Position numbers and translations under genes: made by a program
The notes under the pieces: model-generated
What the model was told of the DNA's origin: nothing
Seen by the model: only the letters and a program-made list of their open reading frames with translations
Database searches by the model: none
NCBI GenBank assembly: GCA_025800145.1
Contig: JAOXSH010000131.1
Location: forward strand, 1-64,000
DNA: 64,000 nucleotides
Direction: 5' to 3'
DNA from: Cohaesibacter sp.
Lineage (GTDB): Bacteria > Pseudomonadota > Alphaproteobacteria > Rhizobiales > Cohaesibacteraceae
Part shown: positions 1 through 10,631 of the stretch, in pieces
How positions within the stretch are numbered: position 1 is the stretch's first letter
How the letters are laid out: every line of letters starts with the position of its first letter

Positions 1-57
1 CATTTCAAGGCACCGAAGGCCGGTTTTATTGGGTAATCTCTCGTGCCGTTGGTATTA
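1..57 (-). repeat. Partial copy of MITE-like element end (right terminal inverted repeat)
   Basis: cattt(c)aaggca...tctcgtgccgttggtatta resembles the right end of the 33904-34120 element (ccattttaaggcatcctatgggtcaatctttcgtgccgttggtatta); rest lies outside the window. Confidence 0.6.
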
Positions 58-86
58 AAGGGTCTGCGCCCAAAGGCGCAGACCAG
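58..86 (-). terminator. Hairpin terminator downstream of substrate-binding protein gene
   Basis: perfect ggtctgcgcc-caaa-ggcgcagacc stem at 61-84, just 3' of the stop at 94 on the minus strand. Confidence 0.6.
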
Positions 87-93
87 CAGCATC

Positions 94-1431
94 TTATTTG
101 CAATCACGTGGCGTGATGTTGTTTTCCTTTGCATAAGCCTCAGAGTCAGCCTTGATCAAAGGCGTAGTCACATCATCCATTGGCTCAACAAAATCGGAAA
201 TGATAGACCATTTCTTGGCCTCTGCATCCCATTGCTGAACCGCAATTTTGGAAGGACCACGATGGTCAGCACAAGACAGCTTTACCGCACCGGTAAAGTT
301 GGCCAGTCCCAATTCAGCCCAACGTTCATCGCTGATTTCCAGACCTTCAAACGCATCCTTAACCATCACACCGGTCGGTTTCTTGGTGTCATTGTCAGCC
401 ATTGCCTTGCGGATGGCTTCTGCAACCAGAGCACCGGCATAAATGCCGCGGTTATAATGGGTCTCACCAATCCGCTGTTCAAAAGAGGCATCAACCGCTT
501 TGCCTTTGCCATAGACATAGGCCTTGATGTCTTCATGGGTTTGGAAGCCATCACCAACAGCGGTAAAGACAACAGACTTATAACCATGGGCATCTTTACC
601 CGCTGGCAGCACGTCATTTTCGCCACCGGACCACCAGACACCGACAAATTTCTCCATTGGGAAGCGGATTGAGGCAGCTTCTTTGATCGCCACCTGATTC
701 ATCACGCCCCAGCCCCACATAAAGACCCAATCAGGACGATTGCGGCGCACCTGAAGCCATGTTGCCTTTTGCTCCTGCCCCGGATGATCAACCGGCAGCA
801 AAGTCAACTCAAAGCCCATTTTCTCAGACAAAGCCTGCAAGGTGCGAATAGGCTCCTTGCCATAAGCAGAATTGTGATAAACCAGTGCAATCTTCTTGCC
901 CTTGAGTTTATCAGCGCCGCCTTCGCTATCAATCACATGCTTGATGGCAACCGTCGCACCATCCCAATAAGTCGCAGGTGGGTTGAAAACATATTCAAAA
1001 ACCTGACCATTGCGGGCAGACGTCCGGCCATATCCAATGGTCACCAGCGGAATTTTGTCAGCGGTGACTTTTGGGATCAGCTGATAGGTAATACCGGTGG
1101 AAAGCGGCATATAGGCCAGCGCACCAGAGCCGATATTTTTGGTCTTCTCATAGCATTCAACGCCTTTTTTGGTGTTATAGCCGGTTTCACAAGGCACAAC
1201 CTTGGCCTTGACGCCATTGATGCCACCATCGCGCTCATTGAGCAGAGCAAAATAATCCGCATAGCCATTGGCGTAAGGAATGCCACCCGGCGCATAAGGC
1301 CCGGTGCGATAATCAAGCGATGGCAAGATCAGCTCATGCCCATCAGCAACAGCTGCAACCGGTGCCAGCAAGGTTGCCGCCAACAGACCAGATGCCATGC
1401 CTGTTACAAATTTTGCCTTTGTAAATTTCAT
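94..1431 (-). CDS. ABC transporter substrate-binding protein (branched-chain amino acid/urea type)
   Basis: signal peptide MKFTKAKFVTGMASGLLAATLLAPVAAVA; periplasmic-binding fold sequence; start trimmed to ATG at 1431 with AGGAACG upstream. Confidence 0.85.
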   Translation of the reverse strand: MKFTKAKFVTGMASGLLAATLLAPVAAVADGHELILPSLDYRTGPYAPGGIPYANGYADYFALLNERDGGINGVKAKVVPCETGYNTKKGVECYEKTKNIGSGALAYMPLSTGITYQLIPKVTADKIPLVTIGYGRTSARNGQVFEYVFNPPATYWDGATVAIKHVIDSEGGADKLKGKKIALVYHNSAYGKEPIRTLQALSEKMGFELTLLPVDHPGQEQKATWLQVRRNRPDWVFMWGWGVMNQVAIKEAASIRFPMEKFVGVWWSGGENDVLPAGKDAHGYKSVVFTAVGDGFQTHEDIKAYVYGKGKAVDASFEQRIGETHYNRGIYAGALVAEAIRKAMADNDTKKPTGVMVKDAFEGLEISDERWAELGLANFTGAVKLSCADHRGPSKIAVQQWDAEAKKWSIISDFVEPMDDVTTPLIKADSEAYAKENNITPRDCK

Positions 1432-1521
1432 TGTCGTTCCTCCTAATAAAGTGTTCCCCATGTTCTTTTATCGGGTGAACACTCCTTCATGAATGAAAGA
1501 TGATGGACTATGCCCGCACGC

Positions 1522-2598
1522 TTAGTGCGGGAATGGCCAAATGCGTAGCTTCTCTTTGGTGATCTGCCACAGACGCGCAAGGCCATGTGGTTCAACGATC
1601 AAAAAGAAGATGATCAGTCCACCCATCAGGATGATCTGAAGATGTTCTGACATTGCTGTCGAAAGTCCAAGGCTATCAACCATGAAATTTTTGAAAGCAA
1701 TCGGGAAAAGCCACAAGAAAGCCGCCCCCAGAAAAGAGCCAAGAATGGTCCCCAAACCGCCCACAATGATCATGAACAGAATAAGGAAAGACTGGTCGAT
1801 GCCAAAGGCCTCTGTCGGCTCTGCCGCGCCAAGCCAGACACCGAAATACAGCGCGCCCCCCATACCAATCAAAAAGGATGAGACAGCAAAGGCAGACAGC
1901 TTGGTGGTCAGGGGACGCACGCCAATCAGTTCCGCAGCAATATCCATATCCCGAATGGCCATCCACTGGCGACCAATCCGGCCCCGCACAATATTCTTGG
2001 TCACCAAGGCAGCCAAAACCACAATGATCAAACAGAAGAAATATTTATACAGAATGGGTGCATTGGGACCAGTGACAGGGAACATCAGCGCAGTGCGCTC
2101 TGGCGCATTGATCTGTCCTGTCGCGGAATAATTATAGAACCATTCCACCTTATTCACCAACCAGATGATGAAGAATTGCGCCGCCAAGGTCGCCACAGCC
2201 AGATAAAAACCCTTAATCCGCAAGCTTGGCAGACCAAACAAGGAGCCAACAACAGCCGTAATCAAACCCGACATCAACACCACAATGGTAAAATCAAGAC
2301 CGGGAAAAGAGGTCATCAGCTTGAAGGACGCATAAGAACCAACCGCCATAAAAGCTGCTGTCCCCAGTGAGATTTGGCCGCAATAACCCACCAGAACATT
2401 CAGACCCATGGCAATCAGCGCATAAATCAAAAGCGGCAGGAAAATCGCATTGCCCCAATAATCATCCACTGTGAAAGGAATGACAAAGAAGGCAATGGCC
2501 AGCAGGATCATGATCCCATAGCGGTCCTGAGCGATCGGGAAGATGGCCCGATCATCAGAATAATTTGTCTTGAATTGACCAGTTTCGCGATAGAACAT
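1522..2598 (-). CDS. branched-chain amino acid ABC transporter permease (LivM-like)
   Basis: multi-TM; GYCGQISLGTAAFMAVGSYA and FLIGMGGALYFGVWLG motifs; operon context. Confidence 0.9.
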   Translation of the reverse strand: MFYRETGQFKTNYSDDRAIFPIAQDRYGIMILLAIAFFVIPFTVDDYWGNAIFLPLLIYALIAMGLNVLVGYCGQISLGTAAFMAVGSYASFKLMTSFPGLDFTIVVLMSGLITAVVGSLFGLPSLRIKGFYLAVATLAAQFFIIWLVNKVEWFYNYSATGQINAPERTALMFPVTGPNAPILYKYFFCLIIVVLAALVTKNIVRGRIGRQWMAIRDMDIAAELIGVRPLTTKLSAFAVSSFLIGMGGALYFGVWLGAAEPTEAFGIDQSFLILFMIIVGGLGTILGSFLGAAFLWLFPIAFKNFMVDSLGLSTAMSEHLQIILMGGLIIFFLIVEPHGLARLWQITKEKLRIWPFPH

Positions 2599-2601
2599 CT
2601 G

Positions 2602-3510
2602 TTAAACCCTTTCGATGATCTTTTCGCCAAACAGACCCTGTGGACGAACCAGCAGGAAGGCGAGAGCCAACATATAGGCGAACCAGTTTTCAACGGCGCC
2701 ACCAACAAACGGCCCCATATAAACCTCGGCAACTTTTTCACCGACCCCAATGATCAAGCCACCGACAATCGCACCGGGAATGGAGGTAAAGCCGCCCAGA
2801 ATGAGCACCGGCAAAGCTTTCAAGGCAATCAAGGAAAGCGAGAATTGCACGCCAGACTTGGAGCCCCACATAATACCAGCCACCAAGGCCACAATACCGG
2901 CAACAGACCAGACAATCACCCAGATGGTATTGAGCGAAATACCCACAGACAAAGCCGCCTGGTGGTCATCGGCCACCGCACGCAAAGCCCGACCAACGCG
3001 GGTCTTCTGGAAAAAGACCGCCAAAGCTGCCACCAGAATAGAGGCAATCACCGCAGCAACCACTTCCAGCTTTTCGACATAAAGATTAAAATTGTCGAGC
3101 ATATAGTCGGATGCGCCTTGTGGCAGGCCAATATCAAGCAACTTGACATCAGACCCCCACATCAAGTCACCCAGACCTTCCAGCACATAAGCAAGACCAA
3201 TGGTCGCCATGAACAGGATGATCGGATCCTGATTGACCAGATGGCGCAACACAAGACGCTCAATCAGCCAAGCCAGCAAAATCATAACGCCTACTGCTGC
3301 TGGCAAAGCCAACCAAGCCGGTAGACCAAATTTTTCCTGCACCCCAACAAAGGTAAGGGCAGCAAACAGACACATAACCCCTTGTGCAAAGTTGAAAATG
3401 CCCGAAGCCTTGAAAATAAGAACGAAACCCAGCGCCACCAGCGCATACATCACACCCGCCATCAGGCCGGATATAACGGTCTCAAGAAAGAAGCCAAACT
3501 CCACAGACAT
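2602..3510 (-). CDS. branched-chain amino acid ABC transporter permease (LivH-like)
   Basis: ALVALGFVLIFKASGIFNFAQGVM motif; start trimmed to MSVEFGFFLET (3510) preceded by GGAGGCGC. Confidence 0.88.
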   Translation of the reverse strand: MSVEFGFFLETVISGLMAGVMYALVALGFVLIFKASGIFNFAQGVMCLFAALTFVGVQEKFGLPAWLALPAAVGVMILLAWLIERLVLRHLVNQDPIILFMATIGLAYVLEGLGDLMWGSDVKLLDIGLPQGASDYMLDNFNLYVEKLEVVAAVIASILVAALAVFFQKTRVGRALRAVADDHQAALSVGISLNTIWVIVWSVAGIVALVAGIMWGSKSGVQFSLSLIALKALPVLILGGFTSIPGAIVGGLIIGVGEKVAEVYMGPFVGGAVENWFAYMLALAFLLVRPQGLFGEKIIERV

Positions 3511-3528
3511 GGATGCGCCTCCTATAGT

Positions 3529-3634
3529 TAGAGCATATTCCCGAAAAGTGTGTGCGGTTTTCGGATAAGAATATGCTTTGAAAACAAAGGCTAGAGCATT
3601 TTGAGTAACTGATAATTTGTTCAAAATGCTCTAG
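3529..3634. repeat. REP-like palindromic intergenic repeat (copy 1, two hairpins)
   Basis: tagagcatattcccgaaaagtgtgtgcggttttcggataagaatatgc followed by agagcattttga...tcaaaatgctct; related copies at 53166 and 61051. Confidence 0.8.
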
Positions 3635-3659
3635 AAAGCAAAAACGCGAGAAAACCAGA

Positions 3660-4508
3660 TCAGTGAGACACACCAAGATAGGCATCGATCACTTCCTGAT
3701 TGGCCTGCACTTCTGCCGGCGGCCCATCCCCAATCTTTTTGCCATAATCCAGAACAACCACCCGGTCCGACAAATCCATCACAACACCCATATCATGCTC
3801 AATCAGAGCAATTGTGGTGCCATAGCGCTGGTTGGTCTCGATGATGAAGCGCGACATATCCTCTTTTTCTTCCAGATTCATGCCTGCCATCGGCTCATCA
3901 AGCAGTAAAAGATCCGGCTCCATAGCCAAGGCCCGCGCCAACTCAACACGCTTTTGCAAACCATAAGGCAACTTGCCCACTGGCTTGTTACGAATATGCT
4001 GGATTTCCAGAAAGTCGATAATCTCTTCCACTTTTGCGCGATGTTCATTCTCTTCGCGCAAGGCTGGACCTTTATGAATACATTGCCAAAAGAAATTAGA
4101 CTTCATCCTCAAACCGCGTCCTGTCATCACATTGTCAAGGGTCGACATGCCCTTGAACAAGGCCACATTCTGAAAGGTACGGGCAATACCGGATTTGGCT
4201 GCTTCATGGGGTTTCATCCGGCGGCGCACTTTGCCTTGCCAGTAAATCGTGCCTTCTTGCGGATGGTAAAAACCGTTAATCACATTCAGCATGGAGGTTT
4301 TACCAGCCCCGTTCGGCCCGATAATGGCGCGAATTTCACCTTTATGGATATCAAAGGAAATATCAGTGATGGCTTTCACACCACCAAAGGACAGGGAAAC
4401 ATGCTCCACTGCCAACATCATTTCCGGCTCTTTTGCCGGTGCTGGGCCAGTTGCTGCATTGCTCGTCACATCGCTCATTGCATCACTCACATTGGCTTGA
4501 AAGGTCAT
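3660..4508 (-). CDS. ABC transporter ATP-binding protein (LivG-like)
   Basis: Walker A GPNGAGKTS, Walker B LLLLDEPMAGMN. Confidence 0.9.
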   Translation of the reverse strand: MTFQANVSDAMSDVTSNAATGPAPAKEPEMMLAVEHVSLSFGGVKAITDISFDIHKGEIRAIIGPNGAGKTSMLNVINGFYHPQEGTIYWQGKVRRRMKPHEAAKSGIARTFQNVALFKGMSTLDNVMTGRGLRMKSNFFWQCIHKGPALREENEHRAKVEEIIDFLEIQHIRNKPVGKLPYGLQKRVELARALAMEPDLLLLDEPMAGMNLEEKEDMSRFIIETNQRYGTTIALIEHDMGVVMDLSDRVVVLDYGKKIGDGPPAEVQANQEVIDAYLGVSH

Positions 4509-6484
4509 TCTGCGGCCTCCGATTGCGCATAGGCAAAAGTTTTGGCATCAGAAAGACGAACAGTTGCCTCAATGGAGCCTTTGCGGCCATCCTCAAACAC
4601 AACTTCCGTTTTGGTATATTGTTCTGTCTTGTCGCTATAGAGCGCAGAGATCAGATCATCATACCGCTCTGCCACAAACCGGCGGCGCACCTTCTGGGTC
4701 CGTGTCAATTCCCCGTCATCTGCATCCAGCTCTTTATGCAAAACAAGGAAGCGATGAATTTGCGATGCCGCCATCATTGGCTCCTTCGACAAATCCTCAT
4801 TCACCTTTTCAATATGAGAGCGGATCATATCATAGACTTGCGGATGTCCGGCCAATTCCTGATAGGAGGCATAGGCAATATTATTGCGCTCGGCCCAGTT
4901 GCCCACGGCATTCAAATCGATATTGACAAAGACGGTGGCCTTATCCTTCTCATTGCCAAAGGCTACAGCCTCTTTGATATTGGGAAAGAATTTAAGCTTG
5001 TTTTCGATATATTTCGGCGCAAAAAGCGAACCATCATTGAGCTTGCCAACATCCTTGGCACGATCAATGATTTTCAGATGACCGCGATCATCAAAGAAAC
5101 CCGCATCACCAGAATAAACCCAGCCCTCTTCATTTTTGGTATCTTTGGTGGAGTCTTCATTTTTATAATAGGCCACAAAAACACCGGGAGAGCGGAACAA
5201 AACTTCACCATTATCGGCAATCTTAATCTCAACATCCTTGGCAGGCTTACCAACCGTGTCGGAATAAATCTCGCCATCAGGCTGCACAGTCACAAAGATA
5301 GAAGCTTCCGTCTGGCCATAAAGCTGCTTGAGATTGATCCCCAGCGAGCGATAGAAACGGAAAATTTCCGGCCCGATTGCTTCACCAGCCGTATAGCCAA
5401 CGCGGATTTTTGAAAAGCCGAAAGTATTTTTCAAAGGGCCATAGACCATCAATTCACCAAGATTATATTTCAGACGATCCATGAATGGCACAGCCTTGCC
5501 ATTGAGAATATCCTCCCCCACTTTCTCGGCATGTTTGATGAAATAATCAAACATCTTGCGTTTCAGGCTGCCTGCATCTTCCATACGGATCATCACAGAG
5601 GTCAGCAAACCTTCAAACATGCGCGGCGGCGCAAAGAAAAAACTCGGACCAATCTCGCGCATATCCGTTTGCATAGTATCGGCACTTTCCGGACAGGAAA
5701 TGCAATAACCGGCAACATAGGACTGACAATAAGAGAAGAGATGATCCCCAACCCACGCCAATGGCAAATAGGCCAATACTTCATCTTTTTCTGTCAGTTT
5801 TTCAGCTTCGCAAGCATTAACTGCCGAAATCATCACATTGTCATTGGACAGCATCACACCCTTGGGCTTGCCTGTGGTGCCCGAAGTATACAGCATGACG
5901 CCAATGTCAGAGCCTTTTTCCGCCGCGATGCCCTCAAGCCAAAGCGCTTCACGGCCCGCATCTGACGCCAAAGCCTCACGACCACGCGCCTGCACCCTTT
6001 CAAAAGAATGAAGATGCGTATGATCATAATCGCGCAGGCCACGCGGATCGTCATACACAATTTCTTTTAGGGCCGGCAATTGCTCGGAAATTTCAAGAAC
6101 CTTGTCGACCTGTTCCTGATCTTCCGCCACAACCACATGGGCATTGGCATGTTCCAAGATATAGGCAAGCTCTTCAGCCGCAGAATCGGCATAGACCGGC
6201 ACAGGAACCGCGCCAAGAGCCTGTGCCGCTGCAAAAGAGAAATAAAGACGGGGACGGTTCACCCCCAAAATGGCGACATGGTCACCCTTTTTGACACCCA
6301 GCTCCGCTAGGCCAATGGAAAGAGAACGCACCTCTTGCAAAGTGTCATTCCATGTCCATGTCTGCCAAATTCCAAGATCTTTTTCACGAATAGCCGGTCG
6401 ATCACGCCATTGTTTGGCGTTGCGCAACAACACAGCTGGAAAAGTTTCCAGACGTGCAGATGCTGCCTCCTCCGCAACTGACAT
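4505..6484 (-). CDS. AMP-dependent long-chain acyl-CoA synthetase/ligase
   Basis: MLYTSGTTGKPKGVMLS and YGQTEAS, YSGDAGFFDDRGHLKIIDRAKD motifs; overlaps start of livG-like gene. Confidence 0.9.
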   Translation of the reverse strand: MSVAEEAASARLETFPAVLLRNAKQWRDRPAIREKDLGIWQTWTWNDTLQEVRSLSIGLAELGVKKGDHVAILGVNRPRLYFSFAAAQALGAVPVPVYADSAAEELAYILEHANAHVVVAEDQEQVDKVLEISEQLPALKEIVYDDPRGLRDYDHTHLHSFERVQARGREALASDAGREALWLEGIAAEKGSDIGVMLYTSGTTGKPKGVMLSNDNVMISAVNACEAEKLTEKDEVLAYLPLAWVGDHLFSYCQSYVAGYCISCPESADTMQTDMREIGPSFFFAPPRMFEGLLTSVMIRMEDAGSLKRKMFDYFIKHAEKVGEDILNGKAVPFMDRLKYNLGELMVYGPLKNTFGFSKIRVGYTAGEAIGPEIFRFYRSLGINLKQLYGQTEASIFVTVQPDGEIYSDTVGKPAKDVEIKIADNGEVLFRSPGVFVAYYKNEDSTKDTKNEEGWVYSGDAGFFDDRGHLKIIDRAKDVGKLNDGSLFAPKYIENKLKFFPNIKEAVAFGNEKDKATVFVNIDLNAVGNWAERNNIAYASYQELAGHPQVYDMIRSHIEKVNEDLSKEPMMAASQIHRFLVLHKELDADDGELTRTQKVRRRFVAERYDDLISALYSDKTEQYTKTEVVFEDGRKGSIEATVRLSDAKTFAYAQSEAAE

Positions 6485-7008
6485 AGCTGTTTCCTCGTTT
6501 CCCCAAATGGGTTTGGTGATTATTTTTTCTTAATCTAAGCCGAAATGTCGCAGGCAAATCAAGGCAAGACTGTCAAAACTAGTCAAATGGCCTAGACGAA
6601 TTTTCTGACACTTATTAGATTCTTATTCAGCACAAGTATGTGATTTAAAAGCACTCTTCTTTTTACCTTTACGTCAATTGCAAAGAAAAGAGTGAAGTTT
6701 CAAATGCTTCACGAAGTTTATATCACTTTCTAAAAATAGATTACGTAAAGGTAAATAGAAAAAACTCTCTTCCTTCAATAGATACGAGTGTTCGAATTTT
6801 CTTCCACAAGCACACCCTCAAAAGAGACAAACGCTCGTAATTTTCCAAGTCCATGCCCAAAATCCCCTCACACTTTCGTCTATTGAAGTGAACCAAGACA
6901 AGACGATCACCACCACAATCACCCCCAGAGAGAAACAGGACAGAGAGCAAAACATAAAAAAGGGGCGCTGAAATCAGCCCCCCTTTCACGCTCAATCATG
7001 CCAACATA

Positions 7009-8598
7009 TTAGCCATAAATGATCTGTGGCAACCATGTTGCCAGACTTGGCAGATACCACAACAACACCAAAGCCAGCATTTGAATCAACACAAATGGAA
7101 TGATCCCTTTATATATCTGCATGGTGCGTACAGTGGCCGGAGCAACCCCACGCAAATAGAAAAGCGCAAAACCAAAGGGCGGCGTCAGAAAAGAGGTCTG
7201 CAAATTGACCGCCATCATAATACCCAGCCAGACCGGGCTCATCGGCTCCCCGTTTGGCATTTCCATTTGCAGCAAGACAGGCGCCACCATTGGCACCACC
7301 ACAAAGACAATTTCAAGGAAATCGAGGAAGAAGCCGAGGAAGAACATCAGCAGCATGACGGCAATCATCGCGCCGACCGCACCACCGGGAATGCCCTCTA
7401 AGGCTTCCTGAATCATTTCCTCGCCACCAAGACCACGGAAAACCAGTGAGAACAGCGACGCGCCAATCAGGATCACAAAAACCATAGATGTGACCTGCGT
7501 CGTGCCCTCCATCACCGGCACCAGAACCTTGGCCTGCCAGATACGCCACAGCGCCGACACAATACCCCATACCAAAACGCCAGAACAGCCCATCGCCACA
7601 TAAATACCCATCTGATCGGTCGATGAGATAACATCACGTGCAACCCGCAAATCCATATTGGCAGTCAGCACCAGCATCACAACCAGCGCAATGGCCGCCA
7701 GAAAAATCGGCCAACTGTGATCTTCATCCAGACGATAGCCCGCAAGCAGGATCGCACCAACAGCACCAACCGCAGCCGCTTCTGTCGGCGTTGCAATACC
7801 GCCCAAAATGGAGCCAAGCACAGCAAGAATCAAAAGGATTGGCGGCAACAGGGCATGGATGATTTCCTTGCCAGTCACACCAGGATTTTCAGATTTTGGA
7901 ATAGACGGCGCGGAGCTGGGGCGAATGATCGCAACCATCACCTGATAGAGAATATAAAAGCCAACCAGCATCAAACCCGGAATAAGCGCCCCGGCAAACA
8001 AATCGCCAACAGAGACCGTCTCCGGCGAGAAAATACCCATTTCCAACTGGGCTTTTTGATAGGCGTTGGAGAGTTGATCCCCCAGAATAACCAGAACAAT
8101 GGAGGGCGGAATGATCTGCCCCAAAGTGCCAGCCGCTGCAATCGAACCACAAGCAAGCTCTGGCGAATAACCGCGTTTGAGCATGGTTGGCAAAGACAAC
8201 AGCCCCATCGTCACCACTGTTGCCCCGACAATCCCGGTAGAGGCGGCAAGCAAAGCCCCCACCAACGAGACCGCAATCCCAAGCCCGCCATGAACCGAGC
8301 CCATCAGGCGGCCCATTGTATCAAGCAACTCCTCAGCCACTTTGGAGCGTTCCAGCATCACGCCCATAAACACGAACAAAGGCACCGCAATCAGCACCTC
8401 ATTGGTCATGGTGCCAAAAATACGTTGCGGCAAAGCGGACAAGAAGCTCATATCGAACACGCCAAGCATGAAACCGATAAAAGCAAAGGCCAGAGCGACA
8501 CCTGCCAATGTGAAGGCTACGGGGAAACCGAGCATAAGAACCACACACGCAACCGCGAACATGGCCAGATCCAATATATGAGCAAAGGCTTCCATCAT
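7009..8598 (-). CDS. TRAP transporter large permease (DctM-like)
   Basis: multi-TM; ASTGIVGATVVTMGLLSLPTML, GTLGQIIPPSIVLVILG, PTEAAAVGAVGA motifs. Confidence 0.92.
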   Translation of the reverse strand: MMEAFAHILDLAMFAVACVVLMLGFPVAFTLAGVALAFAFIGFMLGVFDMSFLSALPQRIFGTMTNEVLIAVPLFVFMGVMLERSKVAEELLDTMGRLMGSVHGGLGIAVSLVGALLAASTGIVGATVVTMGLLSLPTMLKRGYSPELACGSIAAAGTLGQIIPPSIVLVILGDQLSNAYQKAQLEMGIFSPETVSVGDLFAGALIPGLMLVGFYILYQVMVAIIRPSSAPSIPKSENPGVTGKEIIHALLPPILLILAVLGSILGGIATPTEAAAVGAVGAILLAGYRLDEDHSWPIFLAAIALVVMLVLTANMDLRVARDVISSTDQMGIYVAMGCSGVLVWGIVSALWRIWQAKVLVPVMEGTTQVTSMVFVILIGASLFSLVFRGLGGEEMIQEALEGIPGGAVGAMIAVMLLMFFLGFFLDFLEIVFVVVPMVAPVLLQMEMPNGEPMSPVWLGIMMAVNLQTSFLTPPFGFALFYLRGVAPATVRTMQIYKGIIPFVLIQMLALVLLWYLPSLATWLPQIIYG

Positions 8599-9129
8599 TC
8601 ACTCCGTAATCTTCAAACGCTGCAATTCAATTTCATCCCCTTGCAGCGCATACCAGGAGCGAACCATCATCACAAAGCCTTGCAAGGCCATCTGAACCGC
8701 AAAGCCGATAATGGCACTTTTCAGCAAAAAGCGCGCCTGAATACCGGAGGTTTCCTGACTGCCTTCCATAATCGCCCAGCTATTGGAGACATAGCTCCAG
8801 GATACATAGACAATCAGGGCGCAAACCGGAATCATCAAAAGAGCGGCACCAAACAGATTAATCTTCGCTTTGGTGCGCGCATGCGCCTCACGATAGAAAA
8901 TATCCACCCGCACATGACCGTCTTTGGCAAGGGTATAGGCAGAAGCCAGCATGAACAAAAAAGCATGCAAATAGACGATCAGCTCCTGCATAAAAATAGA
9001 ACCAATGCCAAAAACATAGCGCATCAACACAACAGTGAATTGTATCAGAACGATAAAAAGGGCAAACCAGGCCAGTGTCTTGCCAGTCACCACATTAAAC
9101 CTGTCTATCAGGTCCGCGAAAGCTCGCAT
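8599..9129 (-). CDS. TRAP transporter small permease (DctQ-like)
   Basis: four predicted TM helices, AKDGHVRVDIFY motif; adjacent to DctM. Confidence 0.88.
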   Translation of the reverse strand: MRAFADLIDRFNVVTGKTLAWFALFIVLIQFTVVLMRYVFGIGSIFMQELIVYLHAFLFMLASAYTLAKDGHVRVDIFYREAHARTKAKINLFGAALLMIPVCALIVYVSWSYVSNSWAIMEGSQETSGIQARFLLKSAIIGFAVQMALQGFVMMVRSWYALQGDEIELQRLKITE

Positions 9130-9389
9130 TGTTTATTAACTCCCGCCCCATATCGGGCCAAGCAGCAACCCCTGTCACATCTTGTTCTTCTTATTTGATG
9201 ATGCGCATGCATTGCGGGCGAACAATGTCTCAAAAGACAATTGTTATGTTACGATCCGACCCCCTTGCCTTTGTCAGCAAACAGACCGCAATCCAATTGC
9301 CACCCCTCTCAAAAATACAGTCAAGAGAGAGGTGATAAAAGAAACTCCCCCCGAAAACCGGGAGGAGCTATCAAATCGCCAAAGAAGGC

Positions 9390-10478
9390 TTAACCCAGAA
9401 CGCGATCGCGGTTCTTGGTATAGGTCTGCTCGGAAATGCGACCCCAGTCGCCCACATCCTTGCGAGCCTTCAGATAGCTGTCATAAATGCGCTTGGACAA
9501 ATCATCGGTCGCAGCCACTTCTGCCACCACTTCTTCTGCCTTTTTGCCAATGGCATCAAACACATCATCAGGGAATTGCTTGAGATTGACGTTGTGCTTG
9601 TTCAGCAAAGTCTCAAGAGCGGCACCATTTTTAGCATTAAACTCGGAGAACATAAAGTTGTTCTCAGCCATGCAAGCATTCTGAACCACAGCCTGATGGG
9701 CTTTGGACAGGCTGTTGAACACATCCAGATTCACACCACAAGCCAAGCCTGAACCCGGCTCATGAAAACCAGGATAATAGTAGAATTTGGTAATTTTGTA
9801 GAAACCAAAGGCCAGATCATTCCAAGGACCAACCCACTCGGTCGCATCAATCGCACCAGATTGCAAGGATGGGAAAATCTCACCGCCCGGCAGAGCAATC
9901 GCACTGGCACCCAAACGACGCAACACTTCACCACCAAGGCCCGGCATACGCATTTTCAAGCCTTTGAGATCTTCAAGGCTGTTGATTTCCTTATTGAACC
10001 AACCACCCATCTGCACGCCGGTATTACCAGCCATGAAAGGCTTGATATTAAATTGCGCGGATAGCTCGTCCCAAAGCTCTTGACCACCGGCATTGTTGAT
10101 CCATGCGTCCAGCTCGTTCGCAGTCAGACCCATTGGCACAGCGGTAAAGAAGTTAAAGGCCTTATGCTTGCCCTGCCAGTAATATTCTGCTCCATGATAC
10201 ATATCAGCAGTACCGGTAGACACCGCATCAAAGCTCTCAAAAGGTGGCACCAATTCGCCAGCTGCATAGAGCTTGACGGTCAACTGGCCATCTGTCATGG
10301 CAGTGATACGATCAGCCATACGCTGCGCACCGGTTCCAAGACCGGGGAAGTTTTTAGGCCATGTGGTCACCAGCTTCAAAGTGCGTTTGTCTTGCGCATA
10401 AGCAGGAGCAGCCAAAGTAGACGCAGCAGCAGCGCCGGAAACAAGGCTGGCTTTTTTCAAAAAGGAACGACGATCCAT
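9390..10478 (-). CDS. TRAP transporter substrate-binding protein (DctP-like), Tat-type signal
   Basis: MDRRSFLKKASLVSGAAAAST twin-arginine leader; DctP fold sequence; start trimmed to 10478. Confidence 0.88.
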   Translation of the reverse strand: MDRRSFLKKASLVSGAAAASTLAAPAYAQDKRTLKLVTTWPKNFPGLGTGAQRMADRITAMTDGQLTVKLYAAGELVPPFESFDAVSTGTADMYHGAEYYWQGKHKAFNFFTAVPMGLTANELDAWINNAGGQELWDELSAQFNIKPFMAGNTGVQMGGWFNKEINSLEDLKGLKMRMPGLGGEVLRRLGASAIALPGGEIFPSLQSGAIDATEWVGPWNDLAFGFYKITKFYYYPGFHEPGSGLACGVNLDVFNSLSKAHQAVVQNACMAENNFMFSEFNAKNGAALETLLNKHNVNLKQFPDDVFDAIGKKAEEVVAEVAATDDLSKRIYDSYLKARKDVGDWGRISEQTYTKNRDRVLG

Positions 10479-10631
10479 ATATTTTTCCTCCACAAGCAAT
10501 CATCTGGAATGGATTGCAAAGCCCGTTTTGGGCCTTTCTAGTGCTTAACGAAACGCCATGGGGCAGACTAGTGTAGTTTAAACGACATTTTTTCCGTAAA
10601 ACTACGCAAAACAACCACAAGAGGGCGCAAC

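Noticed and set aside
769-1446. Long ORFs antisense to the substrate-binding gene, and comparable ones such as 7717-9198 and 19155-20486
   Set aside because: They mirror well-supported genes on the opposite strand and show low-complexity, His/Gln/Asn-rich antisense composition
94-6484. Complete branched-chain amino-acid ABC operon
   Set aside because: No LivF-like ATPase is visible in the window; it may lie left of position 1, so completeness cannot be claimed
6741-6995. 84-aa minus-strand ORF in the AT-rich gap 6535-7005
   Set aside because: No recognisable family, no convincing RBS; the gap looks non-coding
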